From Nepenthes gracilis (lineage: Eukaryota; Streptophyta; Magnoliopsida; Caryophyllales; Nepenthaceae), in NCBI GenBank assembly GCA_033239525.1, contig BSYO01000034.1, positions 3,472,001-3,536,000 of the forward strand: DNA of 64,000 nucleotides, given 5' to 3'. The stretch's first letter is position 1. The number at the start of each line of letters is the position of its first letter. A model generated the notes under the pieces. That model was given only the letters and a program-made list of their open reading frames with translations. It was not told where the DNA came from and did not search any database. Positions 1 to 12,180 of the stretch are shown here, in pieces. Position numbers and translations under genes: made by a program.

Positions 1-1837
1 GGTGTGTGTGCGAAGGCTGCACGGCGTGAGGGCAAACCCAGTTTCACGGGCAATGGACGCAGAGAGGAGAGGTGCGCGGGCAGCGAGCACGAAGGAGAGA
101 GAAAGGATGCCGTTCGGGCATTTCGGGACATCTTTTCTTCAGATCTGCAAAGTATGAGGTCCAGACAAGTATCTATAAACCCTATCTTTGGTCTAATTTA
201 ATATCTGGTATATTTTGGATACTGTTTGGAATTTTTACTAACATGCATAAAATTTTATCTGCCTGATTTATTTAATTTGGACATGCATGTGTAGTTTATT
301 GGCTAATTTGGATGTTTTAAATATGGGTTTTCGATTTTAGGAATTTATTATAATTTTTTTGAAAGTCCGAAAAATTTATTGGACTCGATGTATATTTATA
401 TCAATATGTGTAACGAAAATATACACGAAATTTGCATTGGCCGTACAGTCACATGCACGTGTCGGGTTGTGGTCACTACATTTGGATTTGGATTATTGAA
501 CTTTGGCCAGCTCCCGACGGGGAGATTATTTTGTTATTTGGAAATCCCTTTCCGCCGGCAGGAAAGGCTTGGAGTAGTGACCCTTCCCATTTGGACAATT
601 TGATTTGACCTTAGAATATATTCGGATGTCCTAATATATTTGACAAACTTGAGGAATACACCCAAAGTCGCGGGTGACAAAATATAGTGAGCAACCTTAT
701 CTATGGGTACACAGTACATGGATTTTGGCCTAAGGTTACCGGGATTATGTGTAACCCTTCCTCAAGTTAGTCTTTAAATAATGAGAGCCCAGATTTGGTG
801 CATAATTTGTATTTTTGCGTTGATTGGAATTGGACTTTGATTTGGATATGGATTTTTGGACTTGGATTTGAGTTCGCCGATTTTGCCTATAATTGGGCTT
901 GGTATGTCTCGTACAAATGATTTTGATTATATGTTTTGATCCGGACCTTTGGAATATTTATCGTGGTGCTGCTTTGGTCTATGCGCACGCTATTGGATCA
1001 TCCGGCTATCGAATTCTACCAATGATCACAAGCTGATCGGGCATTGGATTTGGACTTGGATTCGGACTTGGATTTGGATGCGGATCGATATCGGCTTTGG
1101 AATTGGTTCGGATCACTTCTGTTTTGATTATATATATATATTTATATATATATACGTCCCGACGAGGACTATTTTTAAAATTTGGACATTTGTTTGGATT
1201 TAGATATTTGATTTGAGTACGAGACTACCATTGGATTTTAAAATTTGGATCTTGGATTTTGGTTGGAATTGTCTTATCGGCGATTTGGATTTATTCTGAA
1301 ATTTGATTGGATTTTCATCCATTTGACATTCCCTCTGATTTATTGGACTCCTTTTGATTAAATATGATACTTGCTGGGCATTAGGCTCATTTTTCTGTTT
1401 TGTCCCTTCAGAGTAGAAAGTTCGGATGCAGTACAGGAGTAAAGACATGATCGGTCAGATATTCGCCCGATTTGGTGAGTTTCAGTTTTATTATGGTTCA
1501 TATTGATATTTGATGTATTTGGATTATGGAATTGGCCGGTTATGAGCTTATTATTATATTATGGGAATAGTTGAACATTATGTTATGTTTGATTATGATT
1601 TTTGGGTCGGATTGTTACCTCTCTTACGATGATTGTAGAGTAGGTCACATTTATATTGTTCGGACAGTTGTTCAATAAGGTCCTGTGAGGATTTTAATTT
1701 TGTTGAGTGTATATTTTGATTTGTCACACCCGAATTTTGGGATTTAGTATTATTGGATTTAAAATTATTTGGGATTTTAGATTTTAGAAATTATAGTTAA
1801 TTATTTAAATTGACCTGCTTGGTTCGGGTTCGTGACA
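1..1837 (+). repeat. 3' part of a Tekay-like Gypsy LTR (start outside window)
   Basis: The sequence matches, in opposite orientation, the LTRs at 45846-48371 and 51957-54573. Shared landmarks in the same order are a GC-rich leader followed by TCAGATCTGCA(A/G)AGTATGA near 140, the ATATTCGGATGTCCTAATATAT block near 617, GCGGGTGACAAAATATAGTGAGC near 670 (GCGGGTGGTAAAACATAGTGAGC in the others), CCCTTCCTCAAGTT near 757, and TTGTCACACCCG near 1722. The LTR end is placed at GTGACA (1837), by analogy with the GTGACA/GTGATA ends of the other copies. No primer-binding site follows, so this is a 3' LTR or a solo LTR. It contains no supported gene; the short ORFs here are chance. Confidence 0.6.
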
Positions 1838-2744
1838 GTATTCACGAAATTATGCCAAGGATTTTTATTTTAAAGGGTGATATTTTCCAGCGTATCTTAG
1901 GATATTACAGTTGTATCAAGAAAAATGCCCTACTGTGGGGGTTTATAAGACGGGTTCCATATGCATTCCCTTTGGCAGAATTAGAGGCGTATGCCTTTTG
2001 ATTGTGTGGAGCGAACACAATCCTTTTCCTCAATTGTCTGCTCCATTAATTGGTAAAGACTACTAGCCTGGTCTCTAAAGATAAATAAATTTTTGTATAA
2101 TTTGAAGGCTAAAGGAATCAGGAGTAAAATAAGAAATTTGGATGCAATATGAAATATTTTGATCATGAATACAATATTAATATCTAAAGGAAATCAGAAA
2201 TAAGATATGAAAGTTAAATGTGTTCAGAAAATATATTTGATCGTGTTTTTATGTTTATGTATCTGAATTTATGATCCTACTCTATCTTCTTAATATGTTT
2301 TTAAGTATAAATGTGTATGTCTTTATTTATATTTGTACTTTATTGAGTATTTGGCTCACTCGCTTGCTATTTTTCTTACATTCAGATGTGCACGAGTTGA
2401 GCCTTGATGAGAAAGATTAGAAGTCGCTGGTTGCTAGGCTTGAGGATGATTTTGTGGATCTATGTTTATGTAGAAAGATATTTTGATGTATTATAGTTTA
2501 TCTGTGATACTCTGATGGTTATAGTTTCCGTTGTATAATGACGGATATTTATATACTTCCGTAGGTCTTTATAGTGTATTTTCGGTACCTATTGGTATCT
2601 TCTGGTCCGATGTCGTATCTTGACAATATGGTATTGGAGCTATGAAAATATAGTGGCAATATTTGGATCCTGGGCATACTTGGTTTCCTTATATGGTTGG
2701 ATATTTTAATATTTGTATCTAGTTTTTGACGGACATTATGTCAG
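1838..2744 (+). repeat. 5'-truncated Gypsy LTR fragment related to 39846-42169
   Basis: The order of motifs matches the last ~900 bp of the long LTR ending near 42169: a CTTAGGATATTACAG block near 1900, TTGGTAAAGACTACTAGC near 2050, TATTTGGCTCACTC near 2348, a CAGATGTGCACGAG block near 2385 and TTTGGATCCTG near 2660. The end at ATTATGTCA (2744) aligns with the TATTTTACA end of the other copy. The two copies are strongly diverged, so boundaries are approximate. No coding potential was recognised. Confidence 0.5.
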
Positions 2745-5186
2745 GTGATATTAAGTTTATCCGGTCTGTTACAACTCATCTACCAGATTGTGTCAACCAG
2801 CCTTTTTTAAATTTTGTTTTACCTTTGGGGATTCGTTTGAAAGTATTTTACTTTCGCACTTTAGGTATAAAATCATCCAAGTTACCTTATCTGTCACTTG
2901 GAAAATCTCATTTCTCGATACTAGGCCTTTGAAGCATTTATCTCATATCTTGGGTATATTGTTTTGGACAATCGGGTATCGCTATCTAAAATAGTCAATT
3001 GATTTTTCATTTATCTTTTCTTAGGATGTGGATAATTTCAACATTATTGAGTGATGATAAGAGATCTTGTATCTTGTGGAGGTATTTTGTTAGGTTCGCG
3101 TTAGATTCTTTGAATTTAGCTATCACTTAATTGACTACCAACTCAAATTCACTATAAACAATCAAGTTCTTGATGGAATATTCCTTAATAGGATTCAAAT
3201 CGGCTATAGTCTCACATTCTACAATATTGTTGGTGGTTGGGAATGCAAATGTGACTATATGTTTTATTACGAATCATTCTAGTGAACTCAATACTACTTC
3301 GGCTTTTCTACTTGACTATGAAGATGCTCCATCGACATGTAACGTCCATGCGGGCAATGATTCTCTTGGAGTTACCTTCATATATTCATATGTTTCTTTT
3401 GTGATTAGGATTGTCATTTCAATAGTAAAATTTGCAAGGAATTGACTCTTCATAGAGGTTTGTTAGGTATTCAAATTCTTCTTGCCTCTTCAAGATCTGT
3501 TTTAATAGTTGATCTGTCAAGACCATAATCTTGTAGTCTTGAAAATATGGTTGAAGCTTTCTTGTAACAAAAATTAAGGCTAAAGCAACGTTTTTTTATT
3601 TACACATACTAAGTCTTCGTATATGTTAAGATCATATTGACTCCTCTTCCCTGATCAAAATGACACCCAAGGTTTTTTTTAAATGGCCTGGTAGAGATGT
3701 AATTTTTTATCCTTTTTAGGACAAGTTAATAAAGGTAGATGTATCAAACATTCTTTAAATTCTCGAAAAACTTCTTTGATACTCATCATCCCTTGAGAAA
3801 TTGTTTGTTTTTGTTCCTCTTAATGCATTAAAGAATTGGAGATATTTTTTAGCTGTCATTGCCAAAAATTGAGATAGAGCAACCAGTCTTCTACTTAACC
3901 TTTGGATTTCTTTGACAGTTTGAAATGGCTTTGTATTTGTTATGACTTTTATCTTCTTTGGATTTACCTCTATCCCGCATTATGAGGTAATAAATTCCAT
4001 AAATTTATTGAAAGTTACCCCAAATACACATTTGGTTGGATTTAACTTTATTCAGTATGTCTTAAGTACCTCAAATATCTCGACCAAATTGTTAATAGGT
4101 ATACTTTTGATAAGTATGTTATCAACGTATACCTCCATATTTTTTCCGATTTACGTTTAAATGTTTTGTTCATAGTATTATTTTGTAACAGTAGGTTCCC
4201 TAATTGATCACTAATGAGGTTTTCTCTTTATTTTTTGTATTTGTTTGGATTTAATTATACCAAAGTAAGCATCTAAAAAATTTAGTAGTTAATGTTCGGA
4301 CGTTTAGTCAACTAGTAGGATAATATATGAAAGCGAAAAACTAATTTTCGGACATGCTTTATTTATATTTGTGAAGATAGCGTACATTCTCCATTTTTTA
4401 TTACTTTTTTTGATAAAAACAATGTCGGATTACAAATTCGGATAATTTACTTCCAAGATAAATACGGTATCGGTAACTTCTTGACATCTTCACATATTGT
4501 TATGAGTTTTTTATAGAGAATTTTTATCTTTTTTGTTTGATTGGCTTGTGTCATGTCATGAAACTCAGCTTGTGAGCTATCATTTTGTCGAAACACCTAG
4601 CATGTCGCCAGGACTCTAGGTGAAGACATCTGCATTTTTCGTAAAAGCTTAATTAACCCCTTTTTTCGGTCTTAGGTTAGTGTAGATTCTATTGAACATA
4701 TTTATTTGAGTCATTGTTATATTCAAAGGAATTTAGAGGAGTGACTCTAATCTGGTTGCACTTGTTGGAGAGAGGCTTTATCACGAATATCAAACTTCTC
4801 AACTTGTTAGAAAAATTTGCTAGGCCATTGAGTTGCGTTAAATAGCGAATTATTTGATGACTGGTCTCGATTGACTTCTTCAATTCCGTATCTAGTTAAA
4901 GATGTGAAATTGAAATGATCGTCGAATATTGTTAAGCATGACCGGTCTAGCATTATAGACTAATGAAAGATCAACAATTAAGAAGGTTAGCATACAGGAG
5001 GCCATTTTCGGATATTCCCTCACCGTAACCTCTGGATATACTATTCCCTTCACACGGATTAGTTTGTCAACAAGTTCATATAGCGGTCCATCCAAGGGTT
5101 CGGTGAGGATTCGGACTTGAAGGAGGAGGCTTATGCCATTAAGGATCCGGTTATAGTGGAGATGGAAAGTGGCTGTGCTGAGCAAT
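2745..5186 (-). pseudogene. Decayed Tat-type Ty3/Gypsy pol (protease to RNase H)
   Basis: On the minus strand, interrupted pieces of a Tat-lineage polyprotein occur in the expected order. The region after the protease active site lies at about 5185-4900, with FLIVDLSLVYNA preceding a broken LGRP-like motif. RT thumb and connection pieces lie at about 4330-3800. The first RNase H segment reads TRKLQPYFQDYKIMVLTD near 3580-3520. A second RNase H segment lies near 3350-3100, with LHVDG, ATNN-like and NLIVYSEFELVVN motifs. There are many stops and frameshifts and no long ORF. It would have made reverse transcriptase and RNase H for element replication and is now dead. The plus-strand ORF at 3170-3445 is a shadow of this RNase H. 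Confidence 0.7.
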
Positions 5187-6307
5187 TAGTCCCAACTTCT
5201 GAATATTCTAACGGTGTGGAGGAGCTCTCACCCCTGCTGGCATTGTCTGGAAGGGCTGAGGGGTTTGAGGTAGCTCATCTTTGTTGATGAAGGATTCTTG
5301 TGTAGTTGGGCTTGATTGGCCGATCTGAATTGGAGTCTTTGGCCCCCATCTTTGCCGACATTGCTGGTGCCCCTGGCATCTCTAATGTAGATACTGTGGT
5401 TCCGGATGAAGCTGGTTGTGTGTCCGGGCTTTACCCGAGTGTAAAGGATGAGGAGAAATCCTTCTCGAATCCAATTTGCGGATTCCAGTGCCTCCGCATC
5501 TTTGATGTATCGCCGAGAACCGTGAGGTGGATTATGCGGTGAAGCCTGTTGTGATCCCCTCTCTGCTGATAGCGCTCTCCCGGTGGTGGCGGCGGCTGCT
5601 TTTTGGTGTTGCCCCCTGTTTCCTCACTGTTCATATTGCTCCTGGTCCGTCCGCTGAGATTGATCCCGATATTACTCCTGATTCTATCTCTCGGATTGCT
5701 CGGAAATACTGCTTGAATCATTCTGTTCCAGTTGGACGAATCACTCCTAACTCATGTGAACCTTTGGAAGTCAATCTTCCAGTTTGCTCGGCTGTGGACT
5801 CTGCTGAATCTGGCCGTGAAATTGTTCCTGCTCTGTCCAATGTGGACCCGGATGATGGTGTTGTGGGTTCTGCTTCAGTGTCCCGTGCCTTCTCGTCATC
5901 GTGCCATCTGGGGACTCTTGCCCGTCGGAATGAAGATGAACTATTTGCTAGACAGGCATTAAATGGGTGGCAACGAATGGCCCGGCTGCGTAATTCTGTA
6001 CCCAAGAAAGCCCGGTCTCCTCAAACATGAAAACCTGCAGCAGTTGGATCGGGTGTGATTTTTTGTTTGTGATGTGCCTCGTCCAGGGTCCTCTCCTTGG
6101 CTTTTATTGAGGGCGTTTTGTTTTTTTGGTTTGTAATCAAGTGATAATAAGTTTTTGGAATTGGCATCTAGCTACTAGTGGAGGTTGGTGTAAGCGCGAG
6201 GAAATCTTTGATGGTCTTGTGATAGATTCACAGGGAACTTGTGTGGCCTTATTGATTTGAACTTGTCTTGAGACCGGTTAGCTAGATCACGGTTTGATTA
6301 CAAGTGA
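5187..6307 (+). other. Unassigned segment with an open plus-strand frame
   Basis: The base composition is higher in GC than the flanks. Plus-strand frames 5306-5542 (78 codons) and 5527-6030 (167 codons) overlap in different frames and could be one sequence split by a frameshift near 5530. The predicted protein is rich in Ser, Pro and acidic residues and ends in a basic stretch (WQRMARLRNSVPKKARSP). I recognise no domain. A basic C-terminal tail followed by a G/T-rich stretch is seen at the ORF1/ORF2 junction of some plant LINEs, but no endonuclease or LINE RT motif follows before the gap. Most likely it is a retroelement fragment. It lies between two Tat fragments of opposite orientation. 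Confidence 0.3.
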
Positions 6308-6407
6308 NNNNNNNNNNNNNNNNNNNNNNNNNNNNNNNNNNNNNNNNNNNNNNNNNNNNNNNNNNNNNNNNNNNNNNNNNNNNNNNNNNNNNNNNNNNNN
6401 NNNNNNN
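6308..6407. other. Assembly gap (100 N)
   Basis: Exactly 100 undetermined bases, the conventional placeholder for a scaffold gap of unknown size. ORFs read through it as X residues are meaningless. Confidence 0.99.
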
Positions 6408-7450
6408 AGAAGCAAAGCACATAGAGAAGAAGGCCGGATGGTACACTCTCATGGATTGGAAGCTATACTGAAGAGGATATTGTATCTCCCACATGCAGTG
6501 TTTGGCACTAGCTGAGGCTGATTACGCGTTGAGCGAAATACATCTCAGAATATGCAGATCGCATATAGGGGTAAGAGTCTGCCATTCAAAGTCATGCGGT
6601 ATGATTACTACTGGACAATATGAAATAGGATGCTATGGAGTTCGTTAGGAAATGCAAAAATTGCTAAATCTATAGAAATATCTCTTTAGCCCCACATTGA
6701 ACTCCAAGCCCCACAGTTACTTTGGCCATTCGTACAGTGGGGGCTCGACATATTAGGCCCATTTCTCATCATTGCAGGGCAAAGGAAATTCGTCATAGTC
6801 GTGACAGACTATTTTATGAAATGGGTAGAGGTTTCCCCACTGGCAACAATCACCAAGTAGAATGCGACCGAGTTCTTTTGTCAAAGCATCATTTGTAGAT
6901 TTGGGATACTTGAGGTCACAATAACTGACAACGAAACTCAATTCACTAAAAAGTGGTTCAACAAGTACTGCACAAGCCTGGGTATCAAGTTGGTCCATGC
7001 CTCTATTGCCTAACCCCAATCAAATGGACAGGTAGAAACAACGAACCAAACTTTATTGTATGGGATGACGACAAAGTTGAAAGACGTAGGGGGGTTTTTG
7101 GGCAGGCAAGCTCCCATCCATATTGTAGTCTTATTGGATGACCTCTAGAGGACCGACTTGAGAAACACCATTAACTTGTGTTATGGGACCGAGGCGGTCT
7201 TCTCGGTAGAGCTCGAACTACCCAACCTCCAAGTCGAAAGTTTCCATCCACATAGCAACTCTTAGTTCCTAAGAGAAAACTTAGATCTACTTGAATTTTG
7301 AGACACGGCAAAACTACAGAAAATAGTTCATCAACGGCAAGTTCCTTGGTACTGCAACGAAAGTAATGGTACAACAGTTTGAAGTAGGGGATTTAGTTCT
7401 AAGCAACACAAAGGCGATAGGCAGGATCATTGATATAAATAAGTTGTTCC
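6408..7450 (+). pseudogene. Decayed Tat-type Gypsy integrase
   Basis: Across several frames the plus strand reads like a Tat integrase. The zinc-binding region holds DAMEFVRKCKNC near 6630. The core start lies near 6720-6840 (remnants of the LDILGPF and DYF-KWVE motifs). A C-F-GI-E block runs into a VTDNGTQF-like stretch at 6885-6960, and a Q(S)NGQVE-like stretch lies near 7020. The C-terminal region gives VQQFEVGDLVLSN near 7375. Stops and indels break every frame. In a live element this enzyme would insert the cDNA into the genome. The upstream RT is absent, perhaps lost in or beyond the gap. Confidence 0.7.
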
Positions 7451-8558
7451 CCAATGAATAAGTTCTAAGTAACATCAAAGAATTTTATCCGATTCATTAA
7501 ATATATATATTTACAATTTAGATAGTCGAGCTCAATACAGAAAGATGTCCACCAAATTGACTACCACCTAAGAGTGAATGACTCAATCGTCCTAAGGCTA
7601 AGGACTAGGTGGGATAAACGACGGACCGTCGTCCGATCCCGAAAAACCCCTGATGTCAAAGTACTGAGAAGCTTCGAAATTCCTGAAATCAAGGTAGCCT
7701 AAAGGAAAATTAGAATCGACCAAGGAAATGATCTACCTACAGAGGGAGAGACTATCCTAGAATCTGTCATCCAACATGGGATCGACTTCTTCAGGCTAAA
7801 AGCGCCTCCTCAATTCTCCCTTAAATTGGGCACACTTGTTGTGGAGGCTAGAGATCAAGTTAGCACCAAAAATCGATCGACGCTCACCTTCTTGGAGGTT
7901 GTCCTCAAGTAAGGTGATTCTATTCATTGCTACGGCATTCTCTTTTGATAGCCTTTGGGGTCTTATCAACCATTTGGACAGCTCTCTCTCCAGAAAAGTG
8001 GCCCAATCCTAGAGTAGTTTGGCTTTGGCAACAACGGTTTTGACTTAAATCTCTACCTCCCTGAGCATGGCAGGATTGTTATGCGCTCAAGAGAGATGGC
8101 AATTTCAATGTCACGCTTGTATAGCCCATCCCCGACTAAGCATGCCAATTCCTGTGACTGCTAAACAAAACAAAATGGTCTATCAGATATGATAACGGGA
8201 GGAAAAATATCTAAAGAAAAAGAGTTAAATAAGGAATGCCCTGCTAATGAAAGACTCCTCTCGAATGAGGGATTTGGAGACAAGTCAGGCTCAAAAATAG
8301 GTCGAGTCCTCCAATATAGAAAGGGGAGAGCACGGCAATAAAGAGGGACTTCAAATCTAACGGGAAAGAAAAAGTCATTCAAATCTGCAGAGCACTAAGA
8401 TGGCGAGGGATCAACCTTAGGGGCTTCCTTGGCCTCTAGAATCTCTAATAAAAAATTACGAGGTCTAGGAACCCCAACCATAGCATTTGGATTATTGTAA
8501 GGCAAATTTCTGCCATCCCTTCATTATTAATGGGCTGCATGACTGAAGCGATAGGAGG
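7451..8558 (-). pseudogene. Tat 3' spacer and antisense-ORF C-terminal remnant
   Basis: This follows the integrase at the position where Tat elements carry a spacer and an antisense ORF. On the minus strand, about 8160-7870 gives short helical, coiled-coil-like pieces (LACLVGDGLYKRDIEIAISLE), and about 8560-8380 gives Ser/Glu-rich pieces. This matches the layout of the better preserved antisense ORF at 20299-21812. There is no intact frame, and it is interrupted on its right by the AT-rich insert. The assignment rests on position and composition more than on sequence identity. Confidence 0.4.
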
Positions 8559-10126
8559 TGTCATTGACATTTAACCAAATAATTATTAATTAAAAAATTT
8601 ATTCTTTAATAAACATTAATATGTGAATTTTACGTCAATATTTTGATCGATCATAATAAATAAATGTAATGTAACATATATGACCCAAATCATGTGCCAT
8701 GTCTCATGTGTCCCTGACATCGACCCAACAGTCACATAAGATCTTACGTAAGTAATGAGGCCTATCATAAAAAATCAAAGCATACAAATCTACGAAAATA
8801 AAATATATAACTACTGGACAATCACATAACACATCCATAACCTACAATAACAATATTTGAAATGATTGACATTTGACTTAACTAATACAGCTGCTGTCCA
8901 CATAACATAATCATCAAATATTGTTGTTTGGAACCAAAATTTATGCCAAAATTATAACATCAAACGCATTAGCTATTGTCTAAAAACCGTAATACAATAT
9001 TAAATATTAATAAAACTCTAAACTAAATCTTCACACACCACAGGTTTTCACCCTTGTCATTCAGCAAGAACTCGTACATCTCATCTACGGGTTTAATAAA
9101 AATTACAAGAAGAGAGTCAAAAGCTCAATAAGGCACATAATATAACAATAAATATGTATATTTTTGTATTAAAAACATATCAAAAAGATTATAGACCATG
9201 ATCGGATGTAATGACATAGAATTTTCTTAAGACTTGTACAAGAAATTCATTTTATATATTTTCAGAATTCTTATCTTATTTTAATTTTTCTTACGGATCA
9301 GAGCCAGTAAACCTTCTCAACTAAAGAAACGGACAATAGAAACCTGCGTTGTGTATGCTTCTATACAACCAAAGGCTACACACTACTACTCAAAACCCGT
9401 AAATGGGACATCTATATATAATTATATAGACGAAATTAAACACCACTTCTCACCTGTGAATAATAGGTTCAGATATTGATATACCACTAAAATATATTAA
9501 GGTATGTCATAATATATTACCCTCTGAATAATAACCATGGTCAAATGGAATTCTTAGTAAAACTCTATATTTTTCTTCATTATTCTTAATTTTCTCAAAT
9601 TTAAAACAAATGATCATAATTCTTAACTTAATTGTAGAGTCTTTCTTCAATTATTTTAAACTTTTGTGCTTAACATTCTGCAGAACTTGGTCATAATAAT
9701 TTTTAAAGCATGGAATACTTTATTAACTATTTAATACAAAAAATTCAATAAGTATGTATAATTCAACATATTTGTAGGATTTTATAAAGATTCCAGACTA
9801 TACAGGATAAATTATGTGTATTATTCAGTTTATTTAAGCCATATATTTGATAATTTAAAACATGTAAAATCTTATACGTGAATTTATGATATACAAGGGT
9901 CAAACTTCAACAAAAAAGGCAGCGAAATCAGCAACATGAATAATCTTATGCAATTTCTGTTTTAGTAACATACGTGCAGAGTTATTTATAAAATTTCAAA
10001 GCATGTAAATATATATTTTTGAAGTCCAGAGCCTACTATAGCAAGAGGTACGAAATTCATCTCTCATAAAGACATTAAATCATGAATTTGGCACATGCAT
10101 ATATATATTTTTGAGACAACCAATAA
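8559..10126 (-). repeat. AT-rich insert, possible minus-oriented solo LTR
   Basis: About 1.57 kb of AT-rich, non-coding DNA splits the antisense-ORF remnants of the old Tat copy. On the minus strand, around 9130-9050, it carries a TTGAGC...ACTCTCTTCTTG...AGATGAGATGTACGAG pattern. This resembles the TTTGGCTCACTC...AGATG(T/A)G(C/T)ACGAG block of the Gypsy LTRs at 1838-2744 and 39846-42169. The left edge may be TGTCATTG at 8559. I could not find a matching 5-bp target duplication, so the ends and identity are tentative. Confidence 0.35.
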
Positions 10127-10684
10127 TTGATGTGGTGCAAGATGTCGGCGTACTCTTCGACGAGTCTCATCTGTGGCCTTGCCATCTATTCTTCATTCTT
10201 CAGGATGTCATCGCGCGTAGGCACCAATGACCCTACCCCATTTATTCAAGATCTTCCACTCGAGGGTGACTGCCAAGTAAAAGAAACGGTCCTTTCAACA
10301 CTTTATAGAGTTTAGATTTTTTTCACTTACTTTGAATTCCTTTCAAGGAGTGAAGGAGACCAGTCAGCATCTTGGTTGAACCAGAAGGCCACCTTCAAAG
10401 TAAGAATATCCAGAGTAAGCCCCTTGGTATGAAGAAAGACACACAGAGTCACCTAATACCTAAGAGCATTTGGATGAAGATGAGCCACAAGGATCTCCAA
10501 AGCCCTCAGGATCTTGCATAGCTCCTTTGCGAATAGAATACGAAGACCGGTTTTCAAATTCTCATCACAAATGATTATGAATCTCGAACAAGGAGAGCAA
10601 GTCACATCATCAATGCTTGGGACAGCGTACTCAATGGCGCTTGAAATATGATACTTATTGTACAAAGACTCTATCATTTTGCCG
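10127..10684 (-). pseudogene. Tat antisense-ORF N-terminal domain remnant
   Basis: The minus strand from about 10677 to 10453 encodes a 74-codon open stretch. Its core (ENLKTGLRILFAKELCKIL then HLHPNALRY) parallels the VHLKGGLRFPVPTELYRLM and FQPNAIRYSVSL stretches of the antisense ORF at 20299-21812. This is the conserved domain that databases call a putative gypsy-type transposon domain (Transposase_28-like). Its function is unknown. The remaining frame is broken. Its C-terminal half is expected further left, across the AT-rich insert, at 7870-8558. Confidence 0.55.
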
Positions 10685-11151
10685 GTAAAGATGGACGGAA
10701 TATCAGCGACGCCCTAGGGATCCATTCAAAAAGCAGCACAAGCCTGATACAATGGCAAACTAGGCAAGAGATAATCCAAGAATGAAGTGATGCAGAAAGG
10801 GCTGTCGGCTATCGCTTAAATAGCCACAGCCTTAGCCCAGAAATAGCGTTGTTTGAAGACATGCAACAGGTGCGCCTCCATGATGATCGCGGCATGTGCC
10901 CACGTCACAGAGTACCGCGGCACATCAGTTCGTTGGGTCAGTTATGTCAATTCATGCTTTGCCTCTCTTGTAGCCTGCCGACAACTGGCGACCCTGAGGA
11001 CTTGATTGGCGAGTTGATCGCGTAGTGTGGATAACAATGTCGTGACATGCCTCTTTTCCAAAGTAATGGCAGATTGGCGTTGTGCAACCCTAACGGGTTT
11101 AAGATAAGTTCGATTTGTTTCCATCTCGGCCAGGTGCTCGAGATCCATCAT
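10685..11151 (-). pseudogene. Second antisense-ORF C-terminal fragment (coiled coil)
   Basis: The minus-strand frame from 11151 to 10942 begins MMDLEHLAEMETNR and continues as a basic/polar, probably helical stretch. It is followed, with stops, by VTWAHAAIIMEAHLLHVFKQ and a SPFCITSFLDYLLPSL segment near 10800. This looks like the C-terminal coiled-coil half of a Tat antisense ORF. It lies upstream (in minus sense) of an N-terminal domain, which is the wrong order for one gene, so two elements or a duplication must be involved. Confidence 0.4.
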
Positions 11152-11159
11152 CGCTAGTC

Positions 11160-12180
11160 AAATTGTTAAAAGATCGAGTTGTTAAACTGTCAGAAATCGC
11201 CCAACAAAGAGAAACATTCAAGCGCTTTGACTATTCATATCATACAAGAATATTAGAGTCATCAATATGAAAACAAATAATGCTTAGTAGTTTCATTTAT
11301 TATTTCCTTTTACAAAGTACACGCTTACAACAGTAAGCATACAACTCAAAAGGAAATAAAAATGTATGGAACAATGATCTGACTATAGTTGTTCAACTGG
11401 CCTTCGGGACAAACAATTACAAGAGGAATGCTCGCCCATTGACAGCCACTGCTTCCATCCCAAACTTTTGGTACAAAAGGAAGAGCATGAAGAATCCCTC
11501 CCTGCAAGAACACGACGCAGTGCACCTATTTTCACTTGGGAGGTGACCACCAAAATCTATCCACCGAAGCCAAACCATAGCCTTCGAGTCCATAAGTCTT
11601 GGCAAGACCCACCACAACGACAAAGGCTAAGGCTCGACGTGGACGTAAAAAAAAAAAAGGAAGCCCCTCCCCCGATGGACAGTAGAATAGCCCTCCACCT
11701 CTCTGGAGCTGAATCAGAGGGGACTACTCGACACCGGTTGGGAGAAGAGGATACTGACCACTGAAACTCGGACCTTGTTTAGTGCGACACGAGACCGGTT
11801 TGAGCCAAGTTCAAAAGAGGGTAACCAACATAGACTTCAGACACATCCTCGGCCATCGACTTCGAACATTGGATAAGAGTCTTTGCCGATCCTAGCTTGT
11901 GGCCGTGCAAGGTCCATGTTAGCTTCAAGAAGACTAGAACATTAGTCTTCTAGTCAACACTCAATCCCCATATACATGCATCTACGTATTATCTTCTCAT
12001 TCTCCCATATTTCTACTCAACTAAAAAAGATTTCTGATTTGAATATCGAAGGATAATTCGGGGAGTGAGTCCTATCTTCCCGTGATCATTTGTTTATTAG
12101 TTATGGTGTGCAGGATTCCAGTCCAAAGTAATGAAAATCGGATCTGTTTCAATTCAACCCATCGGGTAAGATCAAGTGAC
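11160..12180 (+). repeat. Decayed Tat LTR (3' LTR tail of the old copy)
   Basis: The stretch 11990-12160 (TCTACTCAACTAAAAAAGA, TTTCTGATTTGAATATCG, then a TTCGGGG...CCCGTG block, TTAGTTATGGTGTGCAGG and ATTCCAGT) parallels the end of the Tat LTR at 58488-59128 (TTTCTATATTATTGGAAAGA, TTCTGACTTGAG, a purine-rich hairpin, TTAGTTGTGTTGCGCAGGATTCAGG). The plus-strand orientation agrees with the integrase at 6408. The left part (11160-11700) has no clear match. The ORFs at 11417-11764 have no recognisable product. Confidence 0.45.

Noticed and set aside
3170..3445. 91-codon plus-strand frame
   Set aside because: It is a shadow of the Tat RNase H on the minus strand.
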